From Streptomyces musisoli (lineage in GTDB: Bacteria; Actinomycetota; Actinomycetes; Streptomycetales; Streptomycetaceae), in assembly GCF_016741855.1 (NCBI RefSeq), contig NZ_JAERRH010000006.1, positions 186,001 to 250,000 of the forward strand: DNA of 64,000 nt, written 5' to 3'. A program made the translations under genes and the position numbers. The notes beneath the pieces are model-generated. The model had not been told where the DNA came from. It made no database searches and saw only the letters and a program-made list of their open reading frames with translations. Shown here piece by piece: positions 1-10,777 of this stretch (position 1 is its first letter; every line of letters begins with the position of its first letter).

Positions 1-1064
1 CGCTCGTCACCATGACCGCCCGCTATCTGCTGCGCCTATGGCTGCACAAACAGCGGAAGGAAGGGCGTTGTCTGAGACCGGTGCTCGCCGCCGGAAGCCT
101 GGCCACCGTGCGCGACCTGATCACCCGGACCCGCAAGTTCCCGCACCTCGGCTGGCGGGTGGAAGCGGTGTGCACGACGGACCTTCTCGGACTCGACGCC
201 GGCCAACTGGACGGAGTGCCGGTCGTCGGCCCACTGGCGGACGTCGCCAAACACGTCCGCCACGACGGCTACCGCGTCGTCGCGGTCACACCCGACCCGC
301 ACTGGTCACCTGACCGGCTGCAGCGGCTGGCCTGGAACCTCGAGAGCAGCGACGCCGAGATGGTCGTGGCCCCCGTGCTGATGGAGGTGGCCGGCCCGCG
401 GCTGCACGTCGACGCGGTACTCGGGATCCCGCTGCTGCGGGTCAGCATGCCGACCTTCACCGGGGGCCGCCGGGTGGTCAAGGAGGTCGTCGACCGGATG
501 GGCGCGACGCTTCTGCTGATGCTGTTCGCGCCGCTGATGGTGTTCGTCGGGCTGCTCGTGATGGTGGACAGCCGGGGTGGGCCGTTCTACAGCCAGCGCA
601 GGGTCGGCAAGGACGGCCGCGAGTTCACCATCCTCAAGTTCCGCACCATGGTCACCGGTGCCGACAGGGCGCGTACCGCGCTGGCCGACCGCAACGAGGG
701 CGCCGGCCCGCTCTTCAAGCTCCGCCGGGATCCGCGGGTGACCCGGGTGGGAGCGGTGCTGCGCCGGTACTCGATGGACGAGCTCCCGCAGCTGTTCAAC
801 GTGCTCACGGGATCGATGTCGCTCGTCGGTCCGCGGCCTCCGTTACCGGAGGAATGTGCCGCGTACGACCCGGACATCCGGCGGCGGCTGCTGGTCAAGC
901 CCGGACTCACCGGCCTGTGGCAGATCAGCGGACGCAGCGACCTGCCGTGGGAGGAGGCCGTCCGGCTGGACCTGCGGTACGTGGAGGACTGGTCGCTCGC
1001 CCTGGACACAGTGATCTTGTGGAAGACGCTGCGTGCGGTGCTCCGGGGGCAGGGGGCCTACTGA
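1..1064 (+). CDS. Exopolysaccharide-initiating sugar-phosphate transferase (5'-truncated)
   Basis: Transfers a sugar-1-phosphate to undecaprenyl phosphate to start each polysaccharide repeat unit at the cytoplasmic membrane. The reading frame is open to the window edge, so the ATG at 12 is internal and the N-terminal four to five membrane helices of this family lie upstream. What remains is the soluble linker, one hydrophobic segment at about residues 165-185 counted from that ATG, and the complete bacterial sugar transferase domain with the motifs FTILKFRTM, YSMDELPQLFNVL, SLVGPRPPLP and KPGLTGLWQISGR. The Asp-Glu pair in MDELPQ is the usual catalytic pair. It is the first gene in the window of a co-directional cluster with Wzx, Wzy and Wzz genes. 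The sugar specificity (glucose or galactose) cannot be read from sequence. Confidence 0.93.
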   Translation, partial: LVTMTARYLLRLWLHKQRKEGRCLRPVLAAGSLATVRDLITRTRKFPHLGWRVEAVCTTDLLGLDAGQLDGVPVVGPLADVAKHVRHDGYRVVAVTPDPHWSPDRLQRLAWNLESSDAEMVVAPVLMEVAGPRLHVDAVLGIPLLRVSMPTFTGGRRVVKEVVDRMGATLLLMLFAPLMVFVGLLVMVDSRGGPFYSQRRVGKDGREFTILKFRTMVTGADRARTALADRNEGAGPLFKLRRDPRVTRVGAVLRRYSMDELPQLFNVLTGSMSLVGPRPPLPEECAAYDPDIRRRLLVKPGLTGLWQISGRSDLPWEEAVRLDLRYVEDWSLALDTVILWKTLRAVLRGQGAY

Positions 1065-1137
1065 TGCGCGGGGGCCGGCGTCCGGCCGGCGCACGCAACG
1101 CAGGCCGGCAGGGCCTGCCTGGGGGGAGGAACGGGTC

Positions 1138-2452
<1,315 letters not shown>

Positions 2453-2463
<11 letters not shown>

Positions 2464-3730
2464 CACATCGTTGGGTGACAGGGCCGGCGACGGGCGCGGC
2501 CGGCGTGCGCTGGTCCTGGTGGAGAACCTGTCGGTGCCGTTCGACCGGCGCGTGTGGCAGGAGTGCACGACGCTGCGCGACGCGGGCTGGGAAGTGCACG
2601 TCATCTGTCCCCGGGGGGAGAAGCGGGACACGGAACCGGAGGCGGTGATCGACGGGGTGCGGATCCACCGCTACCCCTTGCGCGCGGCCACCGGAGGACC
2701 GGCCGGCTACCTGCGGGAGTACGGCTCGGCGCTGTGGCACACGGCCCGGCTGGCCCGCAAGGTCGGCCCGGTCGACGTGGTGCACGCCTGCAACCCGCCC
2801 GACCTGCTGTTCCTGCCGGCACTGTGGCTGAAACGGCGCGGGGCACGGTTCGTCTTCGACCAGCACGACCTGGTGCCGGAGCTGTACCTCTCCCGGTTCG
2901 ACCGCGGCCAGGACCTGCTCTACCGCGCCGTGTGCGCGCTGGAACGGCGGACCTACCGGGCCGCGGACGTCGTGCTCGCCACGAACGAGAGCTACCGGGA
3001 CGTCGCGCTGCGCCGTGGCGGCAAGCGACCGGAGGACGTCTTCGTGGTGCGCAGCGCACCCGCGGTCGACCGGTTCCAACCGGTTCCACCCGAGCCGGAG
3101 TTGAAGCGCGGCAAGCCCCATCTGCTGTGCTACCTCGGCGTCATGGGTCCGCAGGACGGCGTCGACTACGCGCTGCGGGCCCTCGCGAAGCTGCGCGACG
3201 AGTTCGGGCGGACCGACTGGCATGCGGTGTTCGTCGGCGCGGGCGACGCCTTCGACGCGATGGTGGAGCTGTCCGGGCGGCTCGGTCTCTCCGAGCAGGT
3301 GCAGTTCACCGGGCGCATCCCGGACGCCGACCTGGTGCGCTACCTGTCCACCGCGGACGTCTGCCTCTCCCCCGACCCGCACAATCCGCTCAACGACGTG
3401 TCGACCATGAACAAGGTCCTGGAGTACATGGCGATGGGCCGGCCGATCGTCTCGTTCGACCTCCGGGAGGCGCGGGTCTCCGCCGGTGACGCCGCCGTCT
3501 ACGCGCCCGCCAACGACGAGGCCGAGTTCGCGGGGCTCATCGCGCTGCTGCTGGACGATCCGGAGAGGCGCGCCCAGATGGGCAAGACCGGCCAGGAGCG
3601 GATCAGCGGGCCGCTGTCCTGGCGGAACTCGCAGGCGTCGCTGCTCGCCGCCTACGCCGCCGCCTGCCGTGACCAGGCGCCGGTGTCGGCGGGCGGCCCG
3701 AACCGGGCAGGGAGAAGGCCGCGCAGTTGA
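2453..3730 (+). CDS. Glycosyltransferase family 4
   Basis: Predicted GT-B retaining glycosyltransferase that extends the lipid-linked repeat unit in the cytoplasm. The 425-residue frame has an N-terminal acceptor domain (LVLVENLSVPFDRRVWQE, then FDQHDLVPELYLSRF). The C-terminal donor domain has FVGAGDAF and the EX7E-like region LEYMAMGRPIVSFDL. The start is TTG at 2453, overlapping the dehydrogenase by 11 bp; an alternative in-frame TTG lies at 2471. Neither has a strong ribosome site, so the exact start is uncertain and translational coupling is likely. Confidence 0.88.
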
Positions 3731-5091
3731 GCGATGACACCATACGCCTGGTCACGATCGGGCGGATCATCCGTCGGCGCCGGCGGCTTCTCATCATCCT
3801 CACCGTGGTGGGAGCGCTCGTCGGCTACGGCACCTCTTTCCTGTTTCCGCCCCGGTACACGACGTCGGCGTCGGTACTGCTGCCGGGGGCGTGGGAGGAG
3901 CGCGAGCTGCTGACCCAGGCAGAGATCGCGACCAGTTCGGTGGTGCTCGACCGCGCGGCGGCCACGCTCGGCTGGCCCGGGGTCGGCGGCAGCGGACTAC
4001 GGGATCAGGTGAGCGCCACGGCCACCGACGGGAACATCATCAAGGTCTCGGGAACGGCCGACACCCCGAAGCGCGCACAGCAGCTCGCCGACCAGGTGGC
4101 CCGGCAGTTCGTCACGTTCGCCGCGCGGATCGCGGGCGACGACACCGACCCCGAGGCGGCGGCGCAGCCCGAGGCACTGCGGCAGATGGTGGTGCGGACC
4201 AGCCGCCGCATCACCGAGCTGGCCGACGCGGCCGGTTCGGGGCAGACCGTGGAGAGCGTGCAGACCCGCACCGAACTCGCGAAGCTGCGCACCGCGCTCC
4301 AGGAGGCCATCAACAAGCTGGACGAGGCCGACCCGGCCGCCGGCCAGGCGAACCTGGTCGTCATGGGGCCGGCGGCCCGGCCGGCCGGCGAGGCACCGCC
4401 GACGAGGATGCAGCTCATCGTCGCCGGGGCGCTGCTGTTCTTCGTGCTCGCGGTCATCGGCCATCTCGCCGCCGCACGGATGAGTCGCCGGCTGCGCACC
4501 GAACCGGAGATCGCCGCGGCGCTCGGCTCGGAGCTGCTGGGCACCGTCGACGTACCGGGTGAACGGCCCGCGCACCGGCCGGAAGGCAGTGGCCCGCGGG
4601 CCCGGTTCCGCCGGCTGCTGGGCGTCGACATCCGGTGGGACGTACCCACCCCGCGGGCGTCCGGTGACGAGGCCGGCAGGCGGATCCGCTACCGGCGGGT
4701 GTGCGCCCGCCTCCGCGACCGGTTGCCGGAACCCCGGCGGCTGCTGCTCGTGGTCCCGGACGGCGACGAGACCGCCCGCCGGGCCGCGGAGCAGCTCGTC
4801 GCCGAGGCCGAGAGCGATCCGCTGTTCCGGACGGCGGGGGTTTCGGTGTCCCGGCCGATGGTGCCGGACCGCGACCACGAGTTGGGTGCCCTGGTGGTGC
4901 TCAGCGCCGGCAGCTGGACCGCCGGGGAGCTGGCCGGCATCGCCGAGGCGTGTGCGGACGCGGGGCACGAGGTCGTCGGCATCGTCCTCGCCGGCCCGGT
5001 CCGGGTCCGTGCGACGCGGTCTGCCGGCCGTCCTCGGGAAACCGCCACGCCGGTGTTCGCGGTGGACGACGCGACAGGAGGATCAGGGTGA
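3727..5091 (+). CDS. Wzz-like chain-length protein with degenerate kinase-like tail
   Basis: Predicted polysaccharide co-polymerase controlling chain length or export. The 454-residue protein has a TM helix at about 21-40, an extracytoplasmic Wzz-type domain rich in alpha helix, and a second TM at about 229-250. A roughly 200-residue cytoplasmic domain follows (LLLVVPDGDETARRAAEQL, LGALVVLSAGSW, VVGIVLAGP). That order of strands resembles a BY-kinase or ParA fold, but no Walker A motif and no C-terminal Tyr cluster are visible. The TTG start overlaps the preceding stop (TTGA). It is immediately followed by a second protein of the same design. Confidence 0.82.
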   Translation: MSDDTIRLVTIGRIIRRRRRLLIILTVVGALVGYGTSFLFPPRYTTSASVLLPGAWEERELLTQAEIATSSVVLDRAAATLGWPGVGGSGLRDQVSATATDGNIIKVSGTADTPKRAQQLADQVARQFVTFAARIAGDDTDPEAAAQPEALRQMVVRTSRRITELADAAGSGQTVESVQTRTELAKLRTALQEAINKLDEADPAAGQANLVVMGPAARPAGEAPPTRMQLIVAGALLFFVLAVIGHLAAARMSRRLRTEPEIAAALGSELLGTVDVPGERPAHRPEGSGPRARFRRLLGVDIRWDVPTPRASGDEAGRRIRYRRVCARLRDRLPEPRRLLLVVPDGDETARRAAEQLVAEAESDPLFRTAGVSVSRPMVPDRDHELGALVVLSAGSWTAGELAGIAEACADAGHEVVGIVLAGPVRVRATRSAGRPRETATPVFAVDDATGGSG

Positions 5092-6641
5092 CGACGAGTA
5101 CCACTTCGCAGTCGTCGGCCGCCGCTCCGCTGCTGGACCTCCAGGCGCTGGTGGTGTCGGTACGCAGGCGGCGCCGCCTGTGGTGTTCCATGGCGCTGCT
5201 GGGGCTGCTCGCCGGCGCGGCGCTGGCGGTCCTGCTGCCGCCACCGCCGACCGCGGTGACCAAGGTGCTGGTCGCGCACCAGGAGGACCAGCCGAACGAC
5301 CCCGGAACGCTGATCCGCACCGACGTCGCGCTGCTTCAGACCACGCGGATCGCCGACAAGGCCCTGAAGTCCCTCGGGTCTCCGGCCAAGCCGGAGGACT
5401 TCATGAAGGACTACGGGGGTATCGGCCTGACCAACAATCTGCTCCAGATCAATGTGACGGGTGAGAGTGACGCGGAAGCGGTGGCCCGTGCCAAGGCGCT
5501 GGCCGATGCGTTCGTCGCGGACCATGTGAGGCGGATCCAGGAAGCGGCGAACGCCGAGGCCAAGAGCCTGCTCGACCAGCGTGACCGCATGCGGGACGAA
5601 CTCGCCCAGGTCGACAAGGCGATCGGGGACGGATCGGCGGAGAGCGGTCCGAAGGCATCGGCGAACATGGAGTCGCTCTTCGCCCGCCGGGCCGAACTCA
5701 CCTCGCGGATCGGCGACTTCGCCCAGCGCGCCGCGGAAGCCCGGATCGGCACGCCCCGGCTCGTCGCCGGTACCCAGATCGTGGACGCCCCGCGCGCGGT
5801 GCGGCACTCCCTGCCCAAGGCCGCTGTCACCGACGCCACGATCGGGCTCGTCCTCGGGCTCGTCCTCGGGCTCGTGGTGGCGGCGGTCGGCTCGGTGGTG
5901 GCGGACCGTCCCGTGCTGCGGCGGGAGATCGCGGCGAACCTCGGTGCCTCGGTCATCGCGGAGCTGCCCCGCCGGTCGGCGAGGCCCTGGCGGCGCCGGC
6001 GGATCCGGACGGAACGCGAACGGCTCACCGTGTTTCTGACCCGCGCCGTGCGCAGCTCCGCGGAACCGGTGTCACTGCTGGAACTGGGCTGTGCGCGCAG
6101 CACGAGCGTGATCGCCCTGGACCTCGCCCGGGCACTGGCGGCGGAAGGGCCGGTGACCGTGATCGACGGTCTGCCCGGCCGCCGGCCGGCCAGGCGCCGC
6201 GCGAAGCCGGGAGACCCGCCCGTGGTCGGCGGCGAGCGTGCCGCGGCCGTGCCGGACGAGGAACGCCGGGTCGGCGTCGGCTCGGTGGCCCCGGGCACGG
6301 CGTGGACCGATCTCCAGTACCTCGGCACCCGGACCGTGCTCGTCGTGCGTGCCGGGCACGGCAGCGCCGCATGGCTGCACACCGTGGCGCGGCAGCTCGC
6401 GGACCAGCGCATCCCCGTGATCGGTGTGGTGCTGATCGACCCCGATCCGCGGGACCGGACCGACGGCACGCTGTGGGACGGGCCGCACACCGCGCTGCGC
6501 GGCCAGAACGAACGGCTGTCCCGGCAGAACGGTGGGGGTACCTCCCACGCCGTTCAGGCAGTGGGGGACGGACGGCACCGGACGGAGCGGCTGCCGATGC
6601 GGGCGGCACGGGTCCCGGACAGCGACCAGGAGGCGCGCTAG
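5088..6641 (+). CDS. Second Wzz-like chain-length protein with degenerate kinase-like domain
   Basis: Paralogous in architecture to the gene before it: TM at about 31-50, an extracytoplasmic coiled-coil-prone Wzz region, a second very hydrophobic TM at about 246-272 encoded partly by a 12-bp DNA repeat (GLVLGLVLGLV), then a cytoplasmic domain. From residue 326 the sequence LLELGCARSTSVIALDLARAL sits where BY-kinases have a P-loop, without GxxxxGKS/T. The strand TRTVLVVRAGHGS and the strand VIGVVLIDPD follow. The GTG at 5088 overlaps the previous stop (GTGA) and has an AGGAGGATCA ribosome site. The C-terminal ~30 residues are partly encoded by a palindromic repeat (6531-6567). 517 residues. 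Confidence 0.82.
   Translation: MTTSTTSQSSAAAPLLDLQALVVSVRRRRRLWCSMALLGLLAGAALAVLLPPPPTAVTKVLVAHQEDQPNDPGTLIRTDVALLQTTRIADKALKSLGSPAKPEDFMKDYGGIGLTNNLLQINVTGESDAEAVARAKALADAFVADHVRRIQEAANAEAKSLLDQRDRMRDELAQVDKAIGDGSAESGPKASANMESLFARRAELTSRIGDFAQRAAEARIGTPRLVAGTQIVDAPRAVRHSLPKAAVTDATIGLVLGLVLGLVVAAVGSVVADRPVLRREIAANLGASVIAELPRRSARPWRRRRIRTERERLTVFLTRAVRSSAEPVSLLELGCARSTSVIALDLARALAAEGPVTVIDGLPGRRPARRRAKPGDPPVVGGERAAAVPDEERRVGVGSVAPGTAWTDLQYLGTRTVLVVRAGHGSAAWLHTVARQLADQRIPVIGVVLIDPDPRDRTDGTLWDGPHTALRGQNERLSRQNGGGTSHAVQAVGDGRHRTERLPMRAARVPDSDQEAR
6531..6567. repeat. Palindromic repeat element at the 3' end of the second Wzz-like gene
   Basis: The segment contains a near-palindrome centred on GGTACC (TGGGGGTACCTCCCA, about 6533-6547) followed by a hairpin pairing CTCCCAC (6542-6548) with GTGGGGG (6561-6567) through one G-T wobble. 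I recall similar GGGGGTACCTCCC palindromes as dispersed repeats in Streptomyces genomes; only this copy was noticed in the window. It is read in frame as part of the protein tail. Confidence 0.5.
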
Positions 6642-6644
6642 CAC

Positions 6645-8579
6645 ATGTGTGGCATCGCAGGCACTTACCGATGGCCGGACGGGAAGGCCGTCGCCGACCG
6701 GCTCACCGAGACCCTGGCACATCGCGGTCCGGACGGGGCGGGCCGGTACAGCCACCCCGCCGGTGACGGCGAAGTGCACCTCGGGCACCGCCGGCTGGCC
6801 ATCATCGACCTGTCCGAGACCGGCGCCCAGCCGATGGTCTCGGGCGGCCTCGTCCTGACGTACAACGGCGAGCTGTACAACGCGCCCGAGCTGCGTGCCG
6901 AGCTGGCGGCCGCCGGGGTGCGCTTTCGCGGCACCTCCGACACCGAGGTGCTGCTGGAGGCCTGGCGGCGCTGGGGCACGGACTGCCTGCCCCGGCTGCG
7001 CGGCATGTTCGCGTTCGGGATCTTCGACGAGCGAACCGGTGAACTCGTGCTCGCCCGCGACCAGCTCGGCATCAAGCCGCTGTTCCTGCTCCGGCGCGGC
7101 GGGGGTCTGGTGTTCGCCTCCGAGCTCAAGGCGCTCGCCGCCGTGACCGGCGGGTCGCTGGAGGTGGACCATGCGGCGCTGGTGGCCTCGCTCCTCTACT
7201 ACTGGGTGCCGGACTCGCGGTGCGCGTTCCGCGAGGCGGAGAAGCTGCCGCCGGGGAGCTGGCTCCGGTGCCGCCCCGACGGGCGGGTGGAGCGCGGCCG
7301 GTACTGGCACCTGAAGGACGTCGCCGCCGAGGCCCAGGAGCGGGCCCGGAGCGGCGAGCGGCCGGATGTCGCCGCCGCGGTCGAGGAGTCGACCCGGCGC
7401 CACCTGCTCTCCGACGTACCCGTGGCGACCTTCCTGTCCGGCGGGCTGGACTCCAGCTATCTGACCGCGCTGGCGGCCCGTGACCGGCCCGGGATCTCCG
7501 CCTACACGATCGGTTTCCGCGCCGAGGACGCCAGGTTCGAGGCGATGCCGGACGACCTGCGCTATGCCCGGCACGTGGCCGAGCGGTTCGGTGTCGACCT
7601 GCACGAGATCGAGATCGCCCCGGACGTGCTCGACCTGCTGCCGCGGATGACGTACCACCTCGACGAGCCGATCGGCGACCCCGCCGCGATCAACACGTTC
7701 CTGATCTGCTCGGCAGCCCGGGAGGCCGGGGTCAAGGTGATGCTCTCGGGGATGGGCGCCGACGAGTTGTTCGCCGGGTACCGCAAGCACCTGGCCAACC
7801 TGCTCGCGCTGCGCTACCAGCGTGTCCCGCGGCCCCTGCGGCGGGGCCTGTCCAGGGCCGTGGACCGGCTGCCGGTCGCCACGGCCCGCCGGGGGTACCG
7901 GTCGGTGCGCTTCGCCAAGCGGTTCCTCTCCTTCGCCGATCTGCCGGAGGAGACCGCGTTCCGGCGCAGCTACACCATGTACGACCGGGACGAGCTGCTC
8001 GCCCTGGTCGATCCGGACCTGGCCGGGACGGTCGACGACGTGCTGACCGAGCACGCGGACACCTACGACGACAACGACCTGGACGACTTCGTCAACCGTA
8101 TGTGCCTGGGTGACGCCCGGATGTTCCTGCCGGGCCTGAACCTCACGTACACGGACCGGTCGAGCATGGCGGCGTCGACCGAGGTGCGGGTGCCGTTCGT
8201 GGACGTCGAGGTGGTCAAGGCGGCGTTCGCCGTGCCCGGCGATCGCAAGATCGTCGGACGGCAGGGCAAGGCCGTCCTCAAGGAGGCGGCCGGCTCGATC
8301 CTGCCACGGGAGATCGTGTACCGGCCCAAGGGCCTGTTCAGTGCCCCGCTGCGCGCCTGGATGAGCCGGGATCTGGCACCGCTGGTGCGCGAGGTGGTCA
8401 ACGACGGCGAGCTGGTCCGTTCCGGGTTCCTGCGCCGCGACGCGCTGGCGCGGCTCGTCGCCGAGGACGCGGCCGGGCACCGGGACTTCTCCAAGCATCT
8501 GTGGCATGTGCTGACCCTCGAGTACTGGTATCGCGACGCGACCTCTGGGTCCGGCCAGAGCACTCGGTTAACGGCTTAG
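6645..8579 (+). CDS. asnB: Asparagine synthase-type glutamine amidotransferase
   Basis: Class II glutamine amidotransferase fused to an ATP-dependent synthetase. Cys2 (MCGIAG) is the N-terminal nucleophile. The glutaminase domain spans about residues 2-210 and contains HRRLAIIDLS and YNGELYN. The synthetase PP-loop SGGLDSS is at about 265, followed by SGMGADELFAGY. At 644 residues it is longer than housekeeping AsnB (about 550) and matches AsnB homologues in surface-polysaccharide clusters, where they amidate uronic acids or aminate sugars. Its place between Wzz and tailoring genes, with a uronate-forming dehydrogenase upstream, favours uronic acid amidation, but that is inference. Only 3 bp separate it from the preceding gene. 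Confidence 0.92.
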   Translation: MCGIAGTYRWPDGKAVADRLTETLAHRGPDGAGRYSHPAGDGEVHLGHRRLAIIDLSETGAQPMVSGGLVLTYNGELYNAPELRAELAAAGVRFRGTSDTEVLLEAWRRWGTDCLPRLRGMFAFGIFDERTGELVLARDQLGIKPLFLLRRGGGLVFASELKALAAVTGGSLEVDHAALVASLLYYWVPDSRCAFREAEKLPPGSWLRCRPDGRVERGRYWHLKDVAAEAQERARSGERPDVAAAVEESTRRHLLSDVPVATFLSGGLDSSYLTALAARDRPGISAYTIGFRAEDARFEAMPDDLRYARHVAERFGVDLHEIEIAPDVLDLLPRMTYHLDEPIGDPAAINTFLICSAAREAGVKVMLSGMGADELFAGYRKHLANLLALRYQRVPRPLRRGLSRAVDRLPVATARRGYRSVRFAKRFLSFADLPEETAFRRSYTMYDRDELLALVDPDLAGTVDDVLTEHADTYDDNDLDDFVNRMCLGDARMFLPGLNLTYTDRSSMAASTEVRVPFVDVEVVKAAFAVPGDRKIVGRQGKAVLKEAAGSILPREIVYRPKGLFSAPLRAWMSRDLAPLVREVVNDGELVRSGFLRRDALARLVAEDAAGHRDFSKHLWHVLTLEYWYRDATSGSGQSTRLTA

Positions 8580-8596
8580 GAATCAGAGGAGTTCGG

Positions 8597-10777
8597 GTGA
8601 AACAGGTTGTGCAGAACTACAAGAGCGGCGAGCTGGCGGTGCTCGACGTGCCGGTGCCGGGGTGCAAGCCGGGCGGTGTGCTGGTCCGCAGCGCCTACTC
8701 GCTGATCTCCACCGGTACCGAGCTGATGAAGGTGTCCGAGGCCGGCATGTCGATGCTGGGCAAGGCCCGTTCCCGGCCGGACCAGGTGGCCAAGGTCATG
8801 CAGAGCGTGGCCACCAACGGGGTCCCCGCGACCTACCGCAAGGTGATGGGCAAGCTGGACTCCTACACGCCGCTGGGCTACTCGCTGTGCGGGGTGGTCG
8901 AGCAGGTCGGCGCGGGGATCGACGATGTGAAGGTCGGCGACCTGGTGGCCTGTGCCGGCAACGAGCACGCGTTGCACGCCGAGCTGAACTGGGTGCCGAA
9001 GAACCTCTACACCCCGGTGCCGGACGGCCTCGCGCCGCGGCACGCGGCCTTCGGCACCGTCGGCTCGATCGCCATGCAGGGCGTCCGCCAGGGCGAGCCG
9101 CAGCTCGGCGAAGTGGCCCTGGTCATCGGCCTCGGACTGATCGGGCAGCTGGTGGTGCAGCTCCTGGCCGCCTCCGGCGTCCGTGTCGTCGGCGCCGACC
9201 CCGACCCGGCGCGCTGCGAACTCGCCGAGCGCCTGGGCGCCGCGGCCTGCGGCGACCCGGCCTCCGCCGCCGTGGAGAACGCCGTCGCCGAACTCACCGG
9301 CGGTCACGGCGTGGACCAGGTGTACCTGGCCGCCGGCGGCGGCAGCAACCAGCCCGTGGAGCTGGCCGCCCGGCTCTGCCGGGACCGCGGCCGGGTCGTC
9401 GACATCGGCAAGTGCCGCCTGGACCTGCCGTGGAACGCGTACTACGAGAAGGAACTCGACGTCCGGTTCTCCCGCAGTTACGGCCCCGGGCGCTACGACC
9501 CGGAGTACGAGCTGGAGGGCCGCGACTACCCGATCGGCTACGTGCGCTGGACCGAGCGCCGCAACCTGGCGTGCTTCCTCGACCTCGCCGCCCGCGGCAA
9601 GATCGACGTGGAGCCCCTGATCTCCCATGTCGCCGACTTCGACGACGCCGTGGAGACCTACCGGCGCCTCAAGGACGGCGAGCTGAAGGCCGTCACCGCG
9701 CTGTTCCGCTACCCCGAGCAGGCGGAGGAAGCCGGGGAAGCCAAGGCCCCGGCGGTCGCCGTCCCCACGGTGAGCGTGAAGCCGAACCCGGCCCGCTCTG
9801 CCAAGACGCCGGTCAAGCTGGCGTTCGTCGGCGCCGGCAACTACGCGACGTCGATGCTGCTGCCGCACCTGGCACAGCGCGACGGCGTCGAGTTGTCGAC
9901 CGTCGTCACCACGACGGCGCTGTCCGCGGCCAACGCGCAGCGGAAGTTCGGCTTCGCCGACGCGACCACCGACCTCGACGCCGTGCTCGGCGACAAGTCC
10001 ATCGACGCCGTCTTCGTGGTCACCCGGCACAGCTCGCACGCCGACCTGACCCGCAAGGCACTGCTGGCGGGCAAGACGGTGTTCGTGGAGAAGCCCCTGG
10101 CGCTCACCGAGGACGAGCTGGCCGGAGTGCTCGCGGCGGTGGAGGAGTCCGGCAACGACCGGCTCCAGGTGGGCTTCAACCGCCGGTTCGCGCCGCTGCT
10201 GCAGGAGGCCAGGAAGCAGTTCGGCACCCGCTCCGGCCCGGCGAGCCTGCGTTACCTGGTCAACGCGGGTCAGCTGCAGCACGGCAGCTGGTACCTCCAG
10301 CAGGGCACCGAGGGTTCACGCTTCGCCGGCGAGGGCGGCCACTTCATCGACACGGCGAGCTGGCTGCTCGACGCCGACCCGGTGTCCGTCTACGCGGTCG
10401 CCCCCTCCGGCAACGAGGACCTGCAGGTCGTGCTGCGCTACCCGGACGGGTCCACCGCCACCATCAGCTATGTCACCACCGGGGCGCCCGGCTTCCCCAA
10501 GGAGACGCTGGACCTGGTCGCCGACGGCAAGGTGCTGCGCCTCGACGACTTCGTCCGCGCCTCCGTCTACGGCCGCAAGAAGTGGGTCAGTTCACGGCTG
10601 CCCAAGGCCCGCGACAAGGGCCAGAACGCCGAACTCGCCGCATTCATCAAGGCCGTGCGGACCGGCGGCCCGATGCCGGTGCCGCTGGAGTCGCTGGTCG
10701 CCACCACGGCGGCCACCCTCGCCGTGCAGACCGGTCTGGCCGGCGGCGCGCCGGTGACGTTGGCGAGGGCGCGATGA
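8597..10777 (+). CDS. Bi-domain oxidoreductase (MDR dehydrogenase fused to Gfo/Idh/MocA domain)
   Basis: A 726-residue fusion. Residues 1 to about 370 form a zinc-type alcohol dehydrogenase-like MDR domain (LGYSLCGVVEQVGAG, GLGLIGQLVVQLLAASG). From about 405 there is a Gfo/Idh/MocA domain with its own Rossmann motif (LAFVGAGNYATSML) and the family motif EKPLAL. Such fusions recur in surface polysaccharide clusters and probably act on nucleotide sugars or glycans; the reaction is unknown. The GTG at 8597 follows AGAGGAGTTCGG; the longer frame from 8501 lies inside asnB and is rejected. Its stop overlaps the next start (ATGA). Confidence 0.88.
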   Translation: MKQVVQNYKSGELAVLDVPVPGCKPGGVLVRSAYSLISTGTELMKVSEAGMSMLGKARSRPDQVAKVMQSVATNGVPATYRKVMGKLDSYTPLGYSLCGVVEQVGAGIDDVKVGDLVACAGNEHALHAELNWVPKNLYTPVPDGLAPRHAAFGTVGSIAMQGVRQGEPQLGEVALVIGLGLIGQLVVQLLAASGVRVVGADPDPARCELAERLGAAACGDPASAAVENAVAELTGGHGVDQVYLAAGGGSNQPVELAARLCRDRGRVVDIGKCRLDLPWNAYYEKELDVRFSRSYGPGRYDPEYELEGRDYPIGYVRWTERRNLACFLDLAARGKIDVEPLISHVADFDDAVETYRRLKDGELKAVTALFRYPEQAEEAGEAKAPAVAVPTVSVKPNPARSAKTPVKLAFVGAGNYATSMLLPHLAQRDGVELSTVVTTTALSAANAQRKFGFADATTDLDAVLGDKSIDAVFVVTRHSSHADLTRKALLAGKTVFVEKPLALTEDELAGVLAAVEESGNDRLQVGFNRRFAPLLQEARKQFGTRSGPASLRYLVNAGQLQHGSWYLQQGTEGSRFAGEGGHFIDTASWLLDADPVSVYAVAPSGNEDLQVVLRYPDGSTATISYVTTGAPGFPKETLDLVADGKVLRLDDFVRASVYGRKKWVSSRLPKARDKGQNAELAAFIKAVRTGGPMPVPLESLVATTAATLAVQTGLAGGAPVTLARAR

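Noticed and set aside
6072..8507. 811-codon open frame on the minus strand across asnB
   Set aside because: Antisense to a strongly supported gene; His/Gly/Arg-rich composition is the usual artefact of GC-rich codon bias.
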